Notes: generated from the sequence alone by a model not told the origin. A DNA stretch of 64,000 nucleotides from Cellulomonas sp. Leaf334 (GCF_001424195.1 NZ_LMOO01000001.1:600561-664560), one strand, 5' to 3'. Counted from the stretch's first letter, positions 52,858-61,711 are shown. Translations and numbers: made by a program.

Positions 52858-53658
52858 TCATCCTACTGACGTCCCGCTCTCGTCCTGCGGCGGTACCGGC
52901 ACCTGGACGTCCGGCACGGGACGCCCGCCCGGAGCGGCCGGCAGGTGGTCGGCGGCGTCGCCCGCGACGGCCGGGTGACCGGTCGCGATGCGGGCCTTCT
53001 GCGTGGCCGCGTAGACGTCGACGTACTCCTGCCCGGACAGGCTCATCACGGCGTACATGATCTCGTCGGTGACGGACCGCAGGATGAACCGGTCGTTCTC
53101 CATGCCCTGGTAGCGGCTGAAGTCGAGCGGCTCACCGATGACGACGCCGATGCGCATGACCTTCGGGATCCGTCGGCCCGGGGGCTGCGCCTCGTCGGTG
53201 CCCACCATGGCGACCGGGATCACCGGGGCGCCGGACTCCAGCGCCAGCCGCGCGATGCCCGTCTTGCCGCGGTACAGGCGACCGTCGGGGCTGCGGGTGC
53301 CCTCCGGGTAGATGCCGAAGAGGTCCCCGTCCGCCAGGCGGCGCAGACCGGTGCGCAGGGCTGCCTCGCTCGCCTTGCCGCCCCCACGGTCCACGGGGAT
53401 GGTGCCGACGCCGCGCATGAACCCCGCGGTCAGCCGGCCCTTGACCCCGGCACCGGTGAAGTACTCCTGCTTGCCGATGAACACGAGCTCACGGTCCAGG
53501 ACCAGGGGCAGGAAGAACGAGTCGATCACCGCGAGGTGGTTGCTCGCCATGATGGCGGCACCCTCCTCCGGCACGTTCTCGGCGCCGCGCACCCACGGCC
53601 GGTAGACCAGGTGCAGCAGCGGGCCCACGAACACCCGCTTCATCAACCAGTAGAACAA
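52858..53658 (-). CDS. 1-acyl-sn-glycerol-3-phosphate acyltransferase (PlsC) family protein
   Basis: A 266-residue acyltransferase. The catalytic HX4D is in SNHLAVIDSFF, followed by GKQEYF, the substrate motif GIYPEGTRSPDG and the PVIPVAMVGTD block. It should acylate lysophosphatidic acid or a related lipid at the membrane, to which the hydrophobic N-terminus (FYWLMKRVFVGPLLHLVYRP) attaches it. The start is TTG at 53658 with a GAGGTGAG site; ATG in-frame at residue 6 is an alternative. The C-terminal 40 residues are Pro/Ala-rich and not conserved. This corresponds to the Rv2182c position. Confidence 0.9.
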   Translation of the reverse strand: MFYWLMKRVFVGPLLHLVYRPWVRGAENVPEEGAAIMASNHLAVIDSFFLPLVLDRELVFIGKQEYFTGAGVKGRLTAGFMRGVGTIPVDRGGGKASEAALRTGLRRLADGDLFGIYPEGTRSPDGRLYRGKTGIARLALESGAPVIPVAMVGTDEAQPPGRRIPKVMRIGVVIGEPLDFSRYQGMENDRFILRSVTDEIMYAVMSLSGQEYVDVYAATQKARIATGHPAVAGDAADHLPAAPGGRPVPDVQVPVPPQDESGTSVG

Positions 53659-53779
53659 CGGCTCACCTCTCGACCCGACACACGGACTGTCCGTCCACCC
53701 GAGCCTGGTGCTCGCTCCCGACGACCTCTCGCGGCAACCGGAGCGGAGCGCGAACCACCCCGACTGCTCGGTCCGACTC

Positions 53780-53785
53780 TAGAGT
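53780..53785 (+). promoter_or_regulatory. Leaderless -10 (TAGAGT)
   Basis: The hexamer ends six bases before the ATG at 53792. Confidence 0.6.
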
Positions 53786-53791
53786 GCTCCT

Positions 53792-54412
53792 ATGGCACCT
53801 CGCCCCGACGACTCCGACGACGGCGTCCAGCCGACGGACGCGGACGTCCCGCCGCCGTCGCCCGACGCGTCCGACGAGCTGCCCGATCATGCCGCACCAC
53901 CGGAGCCCACCGACGACGAGGTCTGGGCCGCGATCGTCGCCGAGCTGGGCGAGCTCGACGGGTACGACGGCGTCGAGCAGACGCCCGAGAGCGTGCCGCC
54001 GGCGGGTGCGGGCACGGAACCGACGTCGGGGCTGTCGTTCCCGGTCGCGCCCTGGGTCGCGGACCGTCGTGTCGTGCGTCCGGCCGCGGACGCGTCGCCG
54101 GAGCTGAGCGGTCGCGACTGGGACGGCACCTCGCAGATCGACGACGCCGAGGCGAGCATCGACGCCGAGGAGCACTTCGTGCCGCCCGACCCCGGACCCG
54201 TCCTCGGCGGCGACCCGCTGCTCACGATGGCGTGGTGCGCCGCCGCGGGCGTGCCGATCTTCCTGCTCGTCGTGCTCGTGGTCTGGCGTGACGCTCCCCC
54301 CGCCCTCGTGCAGGCGGCCGCAGCGGTCTTCGTCATCGGGGTCGGCGTGCTGCTGTGGCGGATGCCGCACCGGCGGGACCCGGACGACGACGACACCGGC
54401 GCGGTGGTCTGA
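53792..54412 (+). CDS. Acidic protein with C-terminal membrane hairpin, unknown function
   Basis: A 206-residue protein. The first 135 residues are acidic, Pro-rich and probably disordered (PDDSDDGVQPTDADVPPPSP), with a few short ordered-looking pieces (DDEVWAAIVAELGELDGYDG; LSFPVAPWVADRRVVRP). Two membrane helices follow (about 145-165 and 171-190), ending in a charged tail MPHRRDPDDDD. It is probably an inner-membrane protein with a long cytosolic N-terminal tail. I recognise no family. The ATG is leaderless. Confidence 0.72.
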   Translation: MAPRPDDSDDGVQPTDADVPPPSPDASDELPDHAAPPEPTDDEVWAAIVAELGELDGYDGVEQTPESVPPAGAGTEPTSGLSFPVAPWVADRRVVRPAADASPELSGRDWDGTSQIDDAEASIDAEEHFVPPDPGPVLGGDPLLTMAWCAAAGVPIFLLVVLVVWRDAPPALVQAAAAVFVIGVGVLLWRMPHRRDPDDDDTGAVV

Positions 54413-54448
54413 CGGGCTCTGGTGACCGTCGTGACCGGCACCCCGTCG

Positions 54449-55396
54449 TCAGCCGCGTGCGAGGTCGGCCGCGCCGACCAGGCCCGCGTCATTGCCCATC
54501 GACGCCACGACGATCGTCGCCTCCGGTCGGTGGCCGCGGCCCGAGAGCTGCTCGGCGAAGGCCTTCCGGGCGGGGGCCAGGAGCAGCTCGCCCGCGTCGG
54601 CGACCCCGCCGCCGACGACGATCAGCGCGGGGTCGAGGAGCGCCGTGGCCGAGGCGGCACCCTCGCCGACCCACCGGCCCAGCTCCGTGAGCAGCTCGAC
54701 GGCGAGCGGGTCGCCCTCCTGCGCCGCCTGCGTGACCTGCGGACCGGTCAGCTTGTCGACGTTGCCCCCGGCGAGCTCGAGCAGTCGTGTCGCGCGCTCG
54801 GGGTGGATGATCACGGTGGCCTGCGCGTCCCGGACCAGCGCGCTGCCCGAGGCGTACTGCTCCCAGCAGCCCTCGTGACCGCAGCCGCAGTAGTGCCCCC
54901 CGGGGACCACGCGCATGTGACCGATCTCGGCGGCGACACCCCACGCCCCCCGGACGAGCTTCCCGTTGGACACGATGGCACCGCCCAGACCTGTGCCCAC
55001 CGTGAGCATGAGCATGTCGTCGACGTCGCGCGCCGCACCGAACTGGAACTCGGCCCAGCCGGCCGCGTTCGCGTCGTTCTCGACGACGATCAGGACGTCC
55101 TCGTCACCGAGGATCGCCTGGACCTTCTGGCGCAGCGGATAGTCACGCCACGCGATGTTCGGCGCGAAGAGCACCGAGGAGCGGTCCGCGGACACGAACC
55201 CGGCAGCTGCCACGCCGACGGCGCCGACCTCGTAGGACCCGCTGAGCTCGAGGTAGACCTCGGCGATCGCCTTGTCGATGCCCGCCACGTCGTCCGGAGA
55301 CGTGTCGCGGCGCGTCTGCGCAAGGATCGTGCCGTCCTCGTCGACGACACCCGCCGCGATCTTCGTCCCGCCGATGTCCACACCGATGGCGTGCAT
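54449..55396 (-). CDS. ROK-family glucokinase
   Basis: A 315-residue sugar kinase: ATP-binding GVDIGGTKIAAG, catalytic DANAAGWAE with the general-base aspartate, GTGLGGAI, and the ROK zinc signature GHYCGCGHEGCWEQYASG. Glucose is the most likely substrate, giving glucose 6-phosphate for glycolysis through the PPi-phosphofructokinase nearby. A polyphosphate enzyme (PpgK) is less likely, as I do not see its typical extra motif. ATG at 55396 has a GGAG-type site about 15 bases upstream. It is divergent from fadD15. Confidence 0.9.
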   Translation of the reverse strand: MHAIGVDIGGTKIAAGVVDEDGTILAQTRRDTSPDDVAGIDKAIAEVYLELSGSYEVGAVGVAAAGFVSADRSSVLFAPNIAWRDYPLRQKVQAILGDEDVLIVVENDANAAGWAEFQFGAARDVDDMLMLTVGTGLGGAIVSNGKLVRGAWGVAAEIGHMRVVPGGHYCGCGHEGCWEQYASGSALVRDAQATVIIHPERATRLLELAGGNVDKLTGPQVTQAAQEGDPLAVELLTELGRWVGEGAASATALLDPALIVVGGGVADAGELLLAPARKAFAEQLSGRGHRPEATIVVASMGNDAGLVGAADLARG

Positions 55397-55563
55397 GTTC
55401 GTGTGTGCTCCTACGCGCTCGTACCCGTGCTCGCTACCGTCCGGTGCGGGCTCCCACGCTATCCGCCTGCGCGGCCCCGGGCTCACACGCCCGTCGACAC
55501 CGCCTCCTGCCCGCCGCAGAGCGTACCCATTCGGGTGCTCCCTGCGTCGGGCCGCACGTCCCG

Positions 55564-55569
55564 TATCCT
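55564..55569 (+). promoter_or_regulatory. Probable fadD15 -10 (TATCCT)
   Basis: About 37 bases before the ATG at 55606, leaving a short leader with a GGAG ribosome site. Confidence 0.45.
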
Positions 55570-55605
55570 CAGGGCACACTTCGCCCCTCTGTCACTGGAG
55601 CCAGC

Positions 55606-57420
55606 ATGGACGAGTTCCACCTCCCGTTGCGCGTCGAGGTCGACCCCTCGAAGAACCTCAACGACCTGTTCGCCGAGCGCGTCACCAGCACGCCCGACGG
55701 AGTGCTCGTCGAGCACAAGTCGCAGCAGGACGGCCCCTGGATCCCGCTGACCGCGCGGGAGTTCGACGCCGAGATCGTCTCCGTCGCCAAAGGCCTGGTC
55801 GCGCGCGGCGTGCAGCCCGGCGACCGCGTCGGCATCATGTCGCGCACCCGCTACGAGTGGTCGCTGCTCGACTGGGCCGTCTGGGCCGCCGGCGCGGTGC
55901 CGGTCCCGCTCTACGAGACGTCGTCGGCCGAGCAGGTCCTCTGGATCCTGACGGACGCGGACGTCTCGCTGCTGGTCGTCGAGTCCGCCGCGCACGCGGC
56001 CGTCGTCGACGAGGTCCGCGCCGAGGCGCCCCACCTGCGCGAGCTGCTCGTCATTGACGACGGCGCCATCGACGCGCTCGTCACCGGCGGCGCCGACGTG
56101 ACGGACGACGAGATCGCACGACGCCGCGCGCTCGCGTCGCTGACCGACGTGTCGACGATCATCTACACGTCGGGCACCACCGGTCGGCCGAAGGGCGTCG
56201 AGCTCACGCACGGCAACTTCTACGAGCTGACGGTCAACGCGGTCGCCGACCTGCACGAGGTGTTCAGCGAGCCCGGTGCCCGCACCCTGCTCTTCATGCC
56301 TCTCGCGCACGTCTTCGCGAGGTTCATCGAGGTCTTGTGCATCCCCGCCGGCGCGGTCCTCGGGCACAGCCCGAGCACGGTCACGCTGCTGGAGGACCTC
56401 GGCACGTTCCGGCCGACGTTCATCCTCGCGGTCCCCCGGGTGTTCGAGAAGGTCTACAACTCCGCCGAGCAGAAGGCTGCCGCGGCGGGCAAGGGATCGA
56501 TCTTCCAGCGAGCCGCCAAGACGTCGATCGTCTATTCGCGCGCCCTCGACAACCCCCGCGGACCCAGCCCGTGGCTCCGCCTCCAGCACAAGGTGGCGGA
56601 CGCCCTCGTGCTGCACAAGCTGCGCAACGCGCTCGGCGGCCAGGCGCGCTGGGCGGTCTCGGGGGGCGCACCTCTCGGCGAGCGGCTGGGTCACTTCTAC
56701 CGCGGCCTCGGCCTGAACGTGCTCGAGGGCTACGGCCTCACGGAGACCACGGCGCCCGCGACGGTCAACCGGCCCGGCCGGGGGACCAAGATCGGGACCG
56801 TCGGGCTCCCGCTGCCCGGCAGCGGGGTCCGGATCGCCGCGGACGGTGAGATCGAGCTCCAGGGAGTCCAGGTCTTCCGCGGCTACCACAACAACGACGC
56901 CGCGACCGCGGAGGCCATGCACGACGGCTGGTTCCGCACCGGTGACCTCGGCTCGCTCGACGACGAGGGCTACCTGCGGATCACGGGACGCAAGAAGGAG
57001 ATCATCGTCACGGCAGGCGGCAAGAACGTCGCGCCTGCGGTGCTCGAGGACCGCATCCGCGCGCACCCGCTGGTCAGCCAGGTGGTCGTGGTCGGCGACC
57101 AGCGCCCGTACATCGGTGCGCTCATCACGCTCGACCCCGAGGGTGTCCCGGGCTGGCTCGCGGCGCACGGCAAGTCGGAGATGACGCTCGCGGAGGCCAG
57201 CAAGGACGCCGACGTCCTCGCGTCGCTCGACAAGGCCGTCGAGAAGGCCAACAAGGCGGTGTCCCGGGCCGAGTCGGTGCGCAAGTACCGGATCCTCGAC
57301 ACGGACCTCACCATTGCCAACGGCTACCTCACCCCGAAGCTCAGCATCCGGCGCAGCGAGGTGCTGAAGGACTACGCGGGCGAGGTCGACGCCCTGTACG
57401 AGGGGCCCGCGCAGGACTGA
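55606..57420 (+). CDS. fadD15: Long-chain fatty acid-CoA ligase (FadD15-like)
   Basis: A 604-residue adenylate-forming enzyme that activates fatty acids with ATP and CoA. Core motifs are IIYTSGTTGRPKGVELTHGN (P-loop), GYGLTETTAP, GWFRTGDLGSLDDEGYL and ITGRKKEIIVTAGGKNVAP with the catalytic lysine near the end. The length and the short N-terminal lead are those of bacterial FACL/FadD15. ATG at 55606 is preceded by GGAG. The symbol is used for position in the Rv2173-Rv2191-like block; the substrate range is not readable. Confidence 0.93.
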   Translation: MDEFHLPLRVEVDPSKNLNDLFAERVTSTPDGVLVEHKSQQDGPWIPLTAREFDAEIVSVAKGLVARGVQPGDRVGIMSRTRYEWSLLDWAVWAAGAVPVPLYETSSAEQVLWILTDADVSLLVVESAAHAAVVDEVRAEAPHLRELLVIDDGAIDALVTGGADVTDDEIARRRALASLTDVSTIIYTSGTTGRPKGVELTHGNFYELTVNAVADLHEVFSEPGARTLLFMPLAHVFARFIEVLCIPAGAVLGHSPSTVTLLEDLGTFRPTFILAVPRVFEKVYNSAEQKAAAAGKGSIFQRAAKTSIVYSRALDNPRGPSPWLRLQHKVADALVLHKLRNALGGQARWAVSGGAPLGERLGHFYRGLGLNVLEGYGLTETTAPATVNRPGRGTKIGTVGLPLPGSGVRIAADGEIELQGVQVFRGYHNNDAATAEAMHDGWFRTGDLGSLDDEGYLRITGRKKEIIVTAGGKNVAPAVLEDRIRAHPLVSQVVVVGDQRPYIGALITLDPEGVPGWLAAHGKSEMTLAEASKDADVLASLDKAVEKANKAVSRAESVRKYRILDTDLTIANGYLTPKLSIRRSEVLKDYAGEVDALYEGPAQD

Positions 57421-57424
57421 CGGC

Positions 57425-57655
57425 TCACACCGCACGCACCAGCCGCAGGGGCGGGACGAGACCCGAGGCCGCGAGCACGCCGATGGCGTGCTGCTCCGCG
57501 GCATCGAGCTCGACCGCCCCTGCGGCTGCGCCCGGCTCCGTCCCCGCGGAGACGGGCACGGGCGGCGCCGCGCGCACGGGGATGGTCAGGAACGTCACGA
57601 CGCAGTCCGCGCACGCCGTGGCGCGCGCCGTGCAGGTGTCGCAGTCGATGATCAT
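57425..57655 (-). CDS. Small Cys-rich protein (76 residues)
   Basis: Starts MIIDCDTCTARATACADCVV, with four cysteines in the first 18 residues (C-x2-C ... C-x2-C), a likely zinc or iron site. A hydrophobic TFLTIPV stretch, a Pro/Ala-rich linker and LDAAEQHAIGVLAASGLVPP follow. The first part resembles the start of a family of small actinobacterial proteins of unknown role found beside the NYN-domain gene, as here. ATG at 57655 is seven bases behind TAGCGT, a leaderless promoter. Its stop is five bases from the fadD15 stop (convergent). Confidence 0.75.
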   Translation of the reverse strand: MIIDCDTCTARATACADCVVTFLTIPVRAAPPVPVSAGTEPGAAAGAVELDAAEQHAIGVLAASGLVPPLRLVRAV

Positions 57656-57662
57656 GGGTCGG

Positions 57663-57668
57663 ACGCTA
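57663..57668 (-). promoter_or_regulatory. Leaderless -10 (TAGCGT) of the Cys-rich gene
   Basis: The minus-strand hexamer ends seven bases before the ATG at 57655. Confidence 0.55.
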
Positions 57669-57692
57669 ACGACGACCACCGACAGCCGGACG

Positions 57693-58982
57693 TCAGAGGC
57701 GCTGCAGGCGGGAGACCAGGGTGCTCGAGGGAACCACCCAGGCGCCCGCGGTCTCGACGTCCCGGACGACCTCCCGGTCGCTCGTCACGACGACGAGCAC
57801 CCGTCCCGGCGGCTCCGCCTGGACGAGCCGGCGGATGAGGTCGTCGGCGATCTCGCCCACCGCGAACAGCACCCGCACACCCCGTGCGTGCCCCCCGGAC
57901 GGCTGCGCCTGACCTTCCTGCCCGTCGAAGCAGCACGTCACCTCGGCGCCCGTGCGCGCCGCGATCCCCGCGAGCCCGTCGACGAGGCGGCGACGCTGCT
58001 CCGCCAGGGACAGCTCGCCGAACCCCGACTTGGAGACGTTGTAGCCGTCGACCACGAGGTGCGCCCACGGCTGGCGCAGCAGCTCGTCGAGCAGGGCGGG
58101 GTCGTCCACCGAGCGCCCGCGCGAGCCCGGCCGGACCGCGGCACGCTCCGTCGGCGGGCTGACCAGATCGGCCGGCAGGTCCGCCACGGGCGGCAGCGCG
58201 AGCTCGGACCGCAGTCCGCTCGCGGCGTCGACGATGGTGTCGAGCAGCAGGCGCACCCGGACGTCGGCGAGCTTGCGGGCCGCTCGCAGCTCGGCACGGG
58301 CCGCCGTGCGCTCCGCGTTCGCGGAGCGTCGCTCGTCGAGCGCCTGCCTCAGGTCCGCCTCGGCGCGCGACCGTGCGAGCTCGGCGGCGTCGAGCGACGC
58401 CCGGGCGTCGTCGGCCGCCCGCCGCCCCTCGCTGCGTGCGCGGTCCGCGTCGGACCGCAGCCGCCGGAGCTCGCGCTGGAGCGCCGCGAGCTGGTCCTGG
58501 GCGGCGCGCGCCTCCTCCCGGGCCGCGGCGGCATCGGACCGGAGCCGTTCGGCCTCGGCCTGGGCACGCGCGAGCCTGGCCTGCACCTGGGCGGCGTCGG
58601 CGCCACCGTCGACGTCGTCCGCCGGGAGGAGGTCACGCCAGGCCGTCGTCCCGAGGAGCCAGGCGCCCACGGCGGCCCGCAGAGCCGGCCGGGCAGGATG
58701 CTCGGCGTCGGCGGCGAGGCTCCCGGCGAGCTCAGGGTTGTTCTGCGCCCAGACGCGGGCCACCCGGGCGCGGAAGGCGTCGTCCTGCAGCGCCAGCCAG
58801 AGCGGGCCGGCGCCCGCGGTCGCGCGCCGTCGGGGGGCGAACTTGTGCACCGCGCGCAGCGACTGCGGGACCTCGGACGGTTCGGCGGCCCCGAGCACGT
58901 CGGCCGCCACCTGCACGAGCGCTCCGCGCAGCGCAGCCGGCACCTCGCCGGCATCGTCGACCGTCGCGTCCGCACCACCCAT
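57693..58982 (-). CDS. NYN-domain protein with coiled-coil, putative RNA-acting nuclease
   Basis: A 429-residue protein. A helical N-terminal domain (1-130), a long Ala/Arg/Glu coiled coil (about 130-235: LARAQAEAERLRSDAAAARE and similar) and a C-terminal YacP-like NYN domain (about 285-429) with VVDGYNVSKSGFGELSLAEQ, a later acidic residue in CCFDGQEG and VVTSDREVVRDVE. Such PIN-like domains are metal-dependent RNases (YacP/Rae1 type). The catalytic acidic residues seem kept. The coiled coil is an unusual addition that could oligomerise it or tether it to another machine. ATG at 58982 is leaderless (TAGGGT seven bases before). Confidence 0.84.
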   Translation of the reverse strand: MGGADATVDDAGEVPAALRGALVQVAADVLGAAEPSEVPQSLRAVHKFAPRRRATAGAGPLWLALQDDAFRARVARVWAQNNPELAGSLAADAEHPARPALRAAVGAWLLGTTAWRDLLPADDVDGGADAAQVQARLARAQAEAERLRSDAAAAREEARAAQDQLAALQRELRRLRSDADRARSEGRRAADDARASLDAAELARSRAEADLRQALDERRSANAERTAARAELRAARKLADVRVRLLLDTIVDAASGLRSELALPPVADLPADLVSPPTERAAVRPGSRGRSVDDPALLDELLRQPWAHLVVDGYNVSKSGFGELSLAEQRRRLVDGLAGIAARTGAEVTCCFDGQEGQAQPSGGHARGVRVLFAVGEIADDLIRRLVQAEPPGRVLVVVTSDREVVRDVETAGAWVVPSSTLVSRLQRL

Positions 58983-58989
58983 GCCCTGC

Positions 58990-58995
58990 ACCCTA
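58990..58995 (-). promoter_or_regulatory. Leaderless -10 (TAGGGT) of the NYN gene
   Basis: The minus-strand hexamer ends seven bases before the ATG at 58982. Confidence 0.55.
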
Positions 58996-59013
58996 GGTCG
59001 CGACGCGACGCGA

Positions 59014-59057
59014 CGCGGCCCGACGACCTCCCCGCGAAGGGTGGACGTCGGGCCGCG
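59014..59057 (-). terminator. Terminator hairpin after the S1 protease gene
   Basis: Twelve-base arms (CGCGGCCCGACG and complement) with a 20-base loop, 15 bases past the protease stop. The upstream edge is part of a short CGACG tandem (about 59000-59015). Confidence 0.6.
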
Positions 59058-59071
59058 CCCGTGTGCCGACG

Positions 59072-60565
59072 TCAGGGGGTCGTGGCGCCCAGGACGTACG
59101 AGCCGGAACCGGAGTACGCCAGCACGACGTACCGGTAGGTGCCGGACGTGCCGTTGTACGTGACCGCCTCGTTGTTCGACGAGGTGGTGCCCTGTGCGAC
59201 GGTCGACCACGACGAGCCGCTGCGCTTCTGCAGGTAGAGGTCGAAGTCCGCTCCCGACGGACCTGCGAGGCACAGTCGGAAGGTGCCGCTGCGCGTCACG
59301 GTCACGGACCCGCCGGACGGCTGGGCGACCGCTGCGCCCGAGCTGAGCGAGCCCTGATAGCTGGCGCCGTAGCCCGAGCACGAGGTCGTCGGCGGCGGCG
59401 TCGTGCCTCCACCAGTGGTCAGCGTGAGGCCGTACGCGGAGAGGATCTCGTTCACGGGCTGGAAGTAGGTCGTGCCACCCGACGAGCAGTTGCCGGACCC
59501 GCCGGACGTCACGCCCTGCGCCTGCGTGCCTGCGATGAGCGAGCCGCCCGAGTCACCCGGCTCGGCGCACACGTTCGTGCGGATCAGGCCGCTGACCGTG
59601 CCCTGCGAGTAGGTGACGCTCGCGCCCCGGGCCTGGATGGTGCCGCAGCGCCACCCTGTGGTCGACCCGGACCGGCAGACCGAGGCGCCGATCGCCGCGT
59701 CGGTCGACCCGGCCACGCTGACCCGGGAGCCGTCGTAGCGGTTCACCGCACCGACGGGTGTGTTGCCCGAGGCGGCCCGCACCCACGCGTAGTCGTTGCC
59801 GGGGAAGCTCGACCCGGCGAACGTCCCGCTCGGCGACGTCGTCGTCGCGCCCGACCGTCCGCAGTGTCCTGCGGTGACGAACCCACCGGTCACGGCGAAC
59901 CCGACCGAGCACCGTGAGCCGCTGCCGATGTAGTACGCGTTGCCGCCGACGATGTCGATGTACGTCTGCGGCGCCTCCTGCGTGGCCTCGAACGTCACCG
60001 AGGCGGCCGGCACACCCGCACGCTCGACCAGCGCCTGGGCGGCCGCCTCACCGCCGGCCCGCACCGAGACGACGACGGAGTTCGTGGCGACGTCCACGTA
60101 CCAGCTGGGGATCTGGTCGGGCGCGTCCGAGCCCGCCGCGTCGAGCGACGCCTGCCAGCCCTGAAGATCGGCGAGCGTGTCGTCGACGACGACTGCCTTC
60201 GCTCCCCGCGCCTGGACCGCGACGGCGGCGCTCGCATCGGCGACGCCGACGTACAGGACGTTCTTCGTGGGGTCGACCCAGGCGCCGGCGAAGGCCGCGC
60301 CGAGCTTGCGTTGCAGGTCGACCTCGATCCCGGCAGCCCGGGACTGGAAGGTCAGCCGCGCTGCAGCGTCCGACCGACTGATCCCGAGGTCCCGTTCCAG
60401 GGCGCGCGCGATGCCGGGGTCGACCTTCTGCACGATGCCGAGGTCGTGGGGGCTGGTGGATCCGGGGTCGGACGCTGCGGCAGTCGATCCGACCGCCAGC
60501 GGTCCGGCGACGAGCGCACCGGCCGCACAGGCCGTGACTAACGCTCGCCAGGTGTGTCGCGTCAT
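59072..60565 (-). CDS. Secreted S1-family (alpha-lytic/streptogrisin-type) serine protease
   Basis: A 497-residue preproprotease. Signal peptide about 1-32, propeptide (about 40-203) with the alpha-lytic-protease pro-region fold, and a mature domain from about 204 (IVGGNAYYIG). Catalytic triad: H234 (TAGHCG), D258 (GNDYAWVR), S339 (EPGDSGGS). Three disulfides fit C219-C235, C297-C307, C333-C360. A Thr/Pro linker is followed by a C-terminal pre-peptidase (PPC)-type beta domain (about 396-497, CLAGPSGADFDLYLQKRSG). It digests protein outside the cell; the propeptide should act as folding chaperone. It is transcribed from a promoter with an inverted repeat. Confidence 0.94.
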   Translation of the reverse strand: MTRHTWRALVTACAAGALVAGPLAVGSTAAASDPGSTSPHDLGIVQKVDPGIARALERDLGISRSDAAARLTFQSRAAGIEVDLQRKLGAAFAGAWVDPTKNVLYVGVADASAAVAVQARGAKAVVVDDTLADLQGWQASLDAAGSDAPDQIPSWYVDVATNSVVVSVRAGGEAAAQALVERAGVPAASVTFEATQEAPQTYIDIVGGNAYYIGSGSRCSVGFAVTGGFVTAGHCGRSGATTTSPSGTFAGSSFPGNDYAWVRAASGNTPVGAVNRYDGSRVSVAGSTDAAIGASVCRSGSTTGWRCGTIQARGASVTYSQGTVSGLIRTNVCAEPGDSGGSLIAGTQAQGVTSGGSGNCSSGGTTYFQPVNEILSAYGLTLTTGGGTTPPPTTSCSGYGASYQGSLSSGAAVAQPSGGSVTVTRSGTFRLCLAGPSGADFDLYLQKRSGSSWSTVAQGTTSSNNEAVTYNGTSGTYRYVVLAYSGSGSYVLGATTP

Positions 60566-60608
60566 CTCTTGTCGTCCCTCCGTCGTCACATCGGCCGGGT
60601 AGGCCGGT

Positions 60609-60640
60609 TGTCACACTAGGGATGACAGGTGTTGGAGCAA
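60609..60640 (-). promoter_or_regulatory. Protease promoter with overlapping inverted repeat
   Basis: The minus strand shows TTGCTC (60640-60635), a 16-base spacer and TAGTGT (60618-60613). TGTCA and TGACA (60609-60613, 60623-60627) form an inverted repeat with nine bases between, covering the -10. A repressor or activator could bind it; the LysR gene next door is a candidate. Confidence 0.5.
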
Positions 60641-60644
60641 CAGA

Positions 60645-61610
60645 TCACTCCCGGGGCATAGCACCACGGTTATGGCCCGGCGCCAGCCAGTCGACGAACC
60701 GCGGGCTGCTCCGGCTCACCGCCTCGGCGTGCGCACCAGCAGCGGCCTCGACGATGCCCTCGACCGGCAGTGCCGCGCTCTCGTCGCGCCATCCGACGTG
60801 GTGCGCCCAGTGCAACGGGGCACCCGCGAGCGGGACCACCGAGACCCCCGGGGTGTCCGGGAACGTCGGCTGCACCAGCGCGACACCGTGCCCGGCACGC
60901 ACCAGGTCGACGCACGCCGCACGGTCCGCCTCGCTGACCTTGCCCGGCGTGAACCCCGCCCGCGCGCACGCCGTGACGAAGCACCGCTGGAAGCAGCCCG
61001 CGCCGGTCACCCCGAACCACTCCGCGTCCGCGAGGTCGCCCAGCGTGACCACCGGGCGCACAGCGAGCGGGTGGTCGTCGGGAACCAGGACGAACACCGG
61101 GTCGGTGCTGACCCGTGACCACCGGACCCCGTCCGCCGCCGGCGGCTCCGCTGTCCCGCACAGCCCGACGAGCGCGATGTCGAGTGCCCCCGACGCCAGC
61201 TGGTCCGTGACACCGTCGACGTCGGGCAGCGTCACGCTCGTCACCTCGACCTCGAGCTCCGAGATCAGCCGGTTGACGAAGAGACCTCCGAGCGCGGTGC
61301 TCGCGGTGCCCACCCGCACCGAGCTCGCCCGCACCTGCGTCCCGGACACGATCGTGTGCGCGTCCTCGACCAGCGCCGCCATCGCGGGGAGCAGGACCTT
61401 GGCCCGGGCCAGGACGAACTCGCCCAGCGCGGTCGGTCGCGCGCCCCGCTGGTCGCGGGTGAACACCGCGGCCCCGAACGTGTTGTCGATCCGGTTCAGC
61501 TGAGCGGTCAGGGCCGGCTGCGTGAGCCCGAGAGCGGTGGCCGCACGCGTCACCGAGCCCTGCTCCGCGACGGTGACGATCAGGCGCAGGTGACGCAGCT
61601 CGAGCTCCAT
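60645..61610 (-). CDS. LysR-family transcriptional regulator
   Basis: A 321-residue regulator with an N-terminal winged HTH (MELELRHLRLIVTVAEQGSV; TRAATALGLTQPALTAQLNR) and a type 2 periplasmic-binding-like effector domain from about 90. The ligand is unknown. It lies upstream of the protease gene on the same strand with 79 bases between, an arrangement that would let it regulate the protease, although LysR genes are more often divergent from their targets. It is divergent from the DEDDh nuclease gene. ATG at 61610 is six bases behind TAGTTT, so it is probably leaderless. Confidence 0.93.
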   Translation of the reverse strand: MELELRHLRLIVTVAEQGSVTRAATALGLTQPALTAQLNRIDNTFGAAVFTRDQRGARPTALGEFVLARAKVLLPAMAALVEDAHTIVSGTQVRASSVRVGTASTALGGLFVNRLISELEVEVTSVTLPDVDGVTDQLASGALDIALVGLCGTAEPPAADGVRWSRVSTDPVFVLVPDDHPLAVRPVVTLGDLADAEWFGVTGAGCFQRCFVTACARAGFTPGKVSEADRAACVDLVRAGHGVALVQPTFPDTPGVSVVPLAGAPLHWAHHVGWRDESAALPVEGIVEAAAGAHAEAVSRSSPRFVDWLAPGHNRGAMPRE

Positions 61611-61616
61611 CGGTCG

Positions 61617-61622
61617 AAACTA
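61617..61622 (-). promoter_or_regulatory. Leaderless -10 (TAGTTT) of the LysR gene
   Basis: The minus-strand hexamer ends six bases before the ATG at 61610. Confidence 0.6.
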
Positions 61623-61698
61623 TCGACCTGTCACCCCCGGGGGGAGGTCAGGCAGCGACCCACCGCGTCCGGATCCCGGCCGTGTCGGTGGCCGTGGG

Positions 61699-61704
61699 TA
61701 CCGT
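61699..61704 (+). promoter_or_regulatory. Leaderless -10 (TACCGT) of the DEDDh/GIY-YIG gene
   Basis: The hexamer ends seven bases before the ATG at 61712. Confidence 0.6.
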
Positions 61705-61711
61705 CCGGGTC

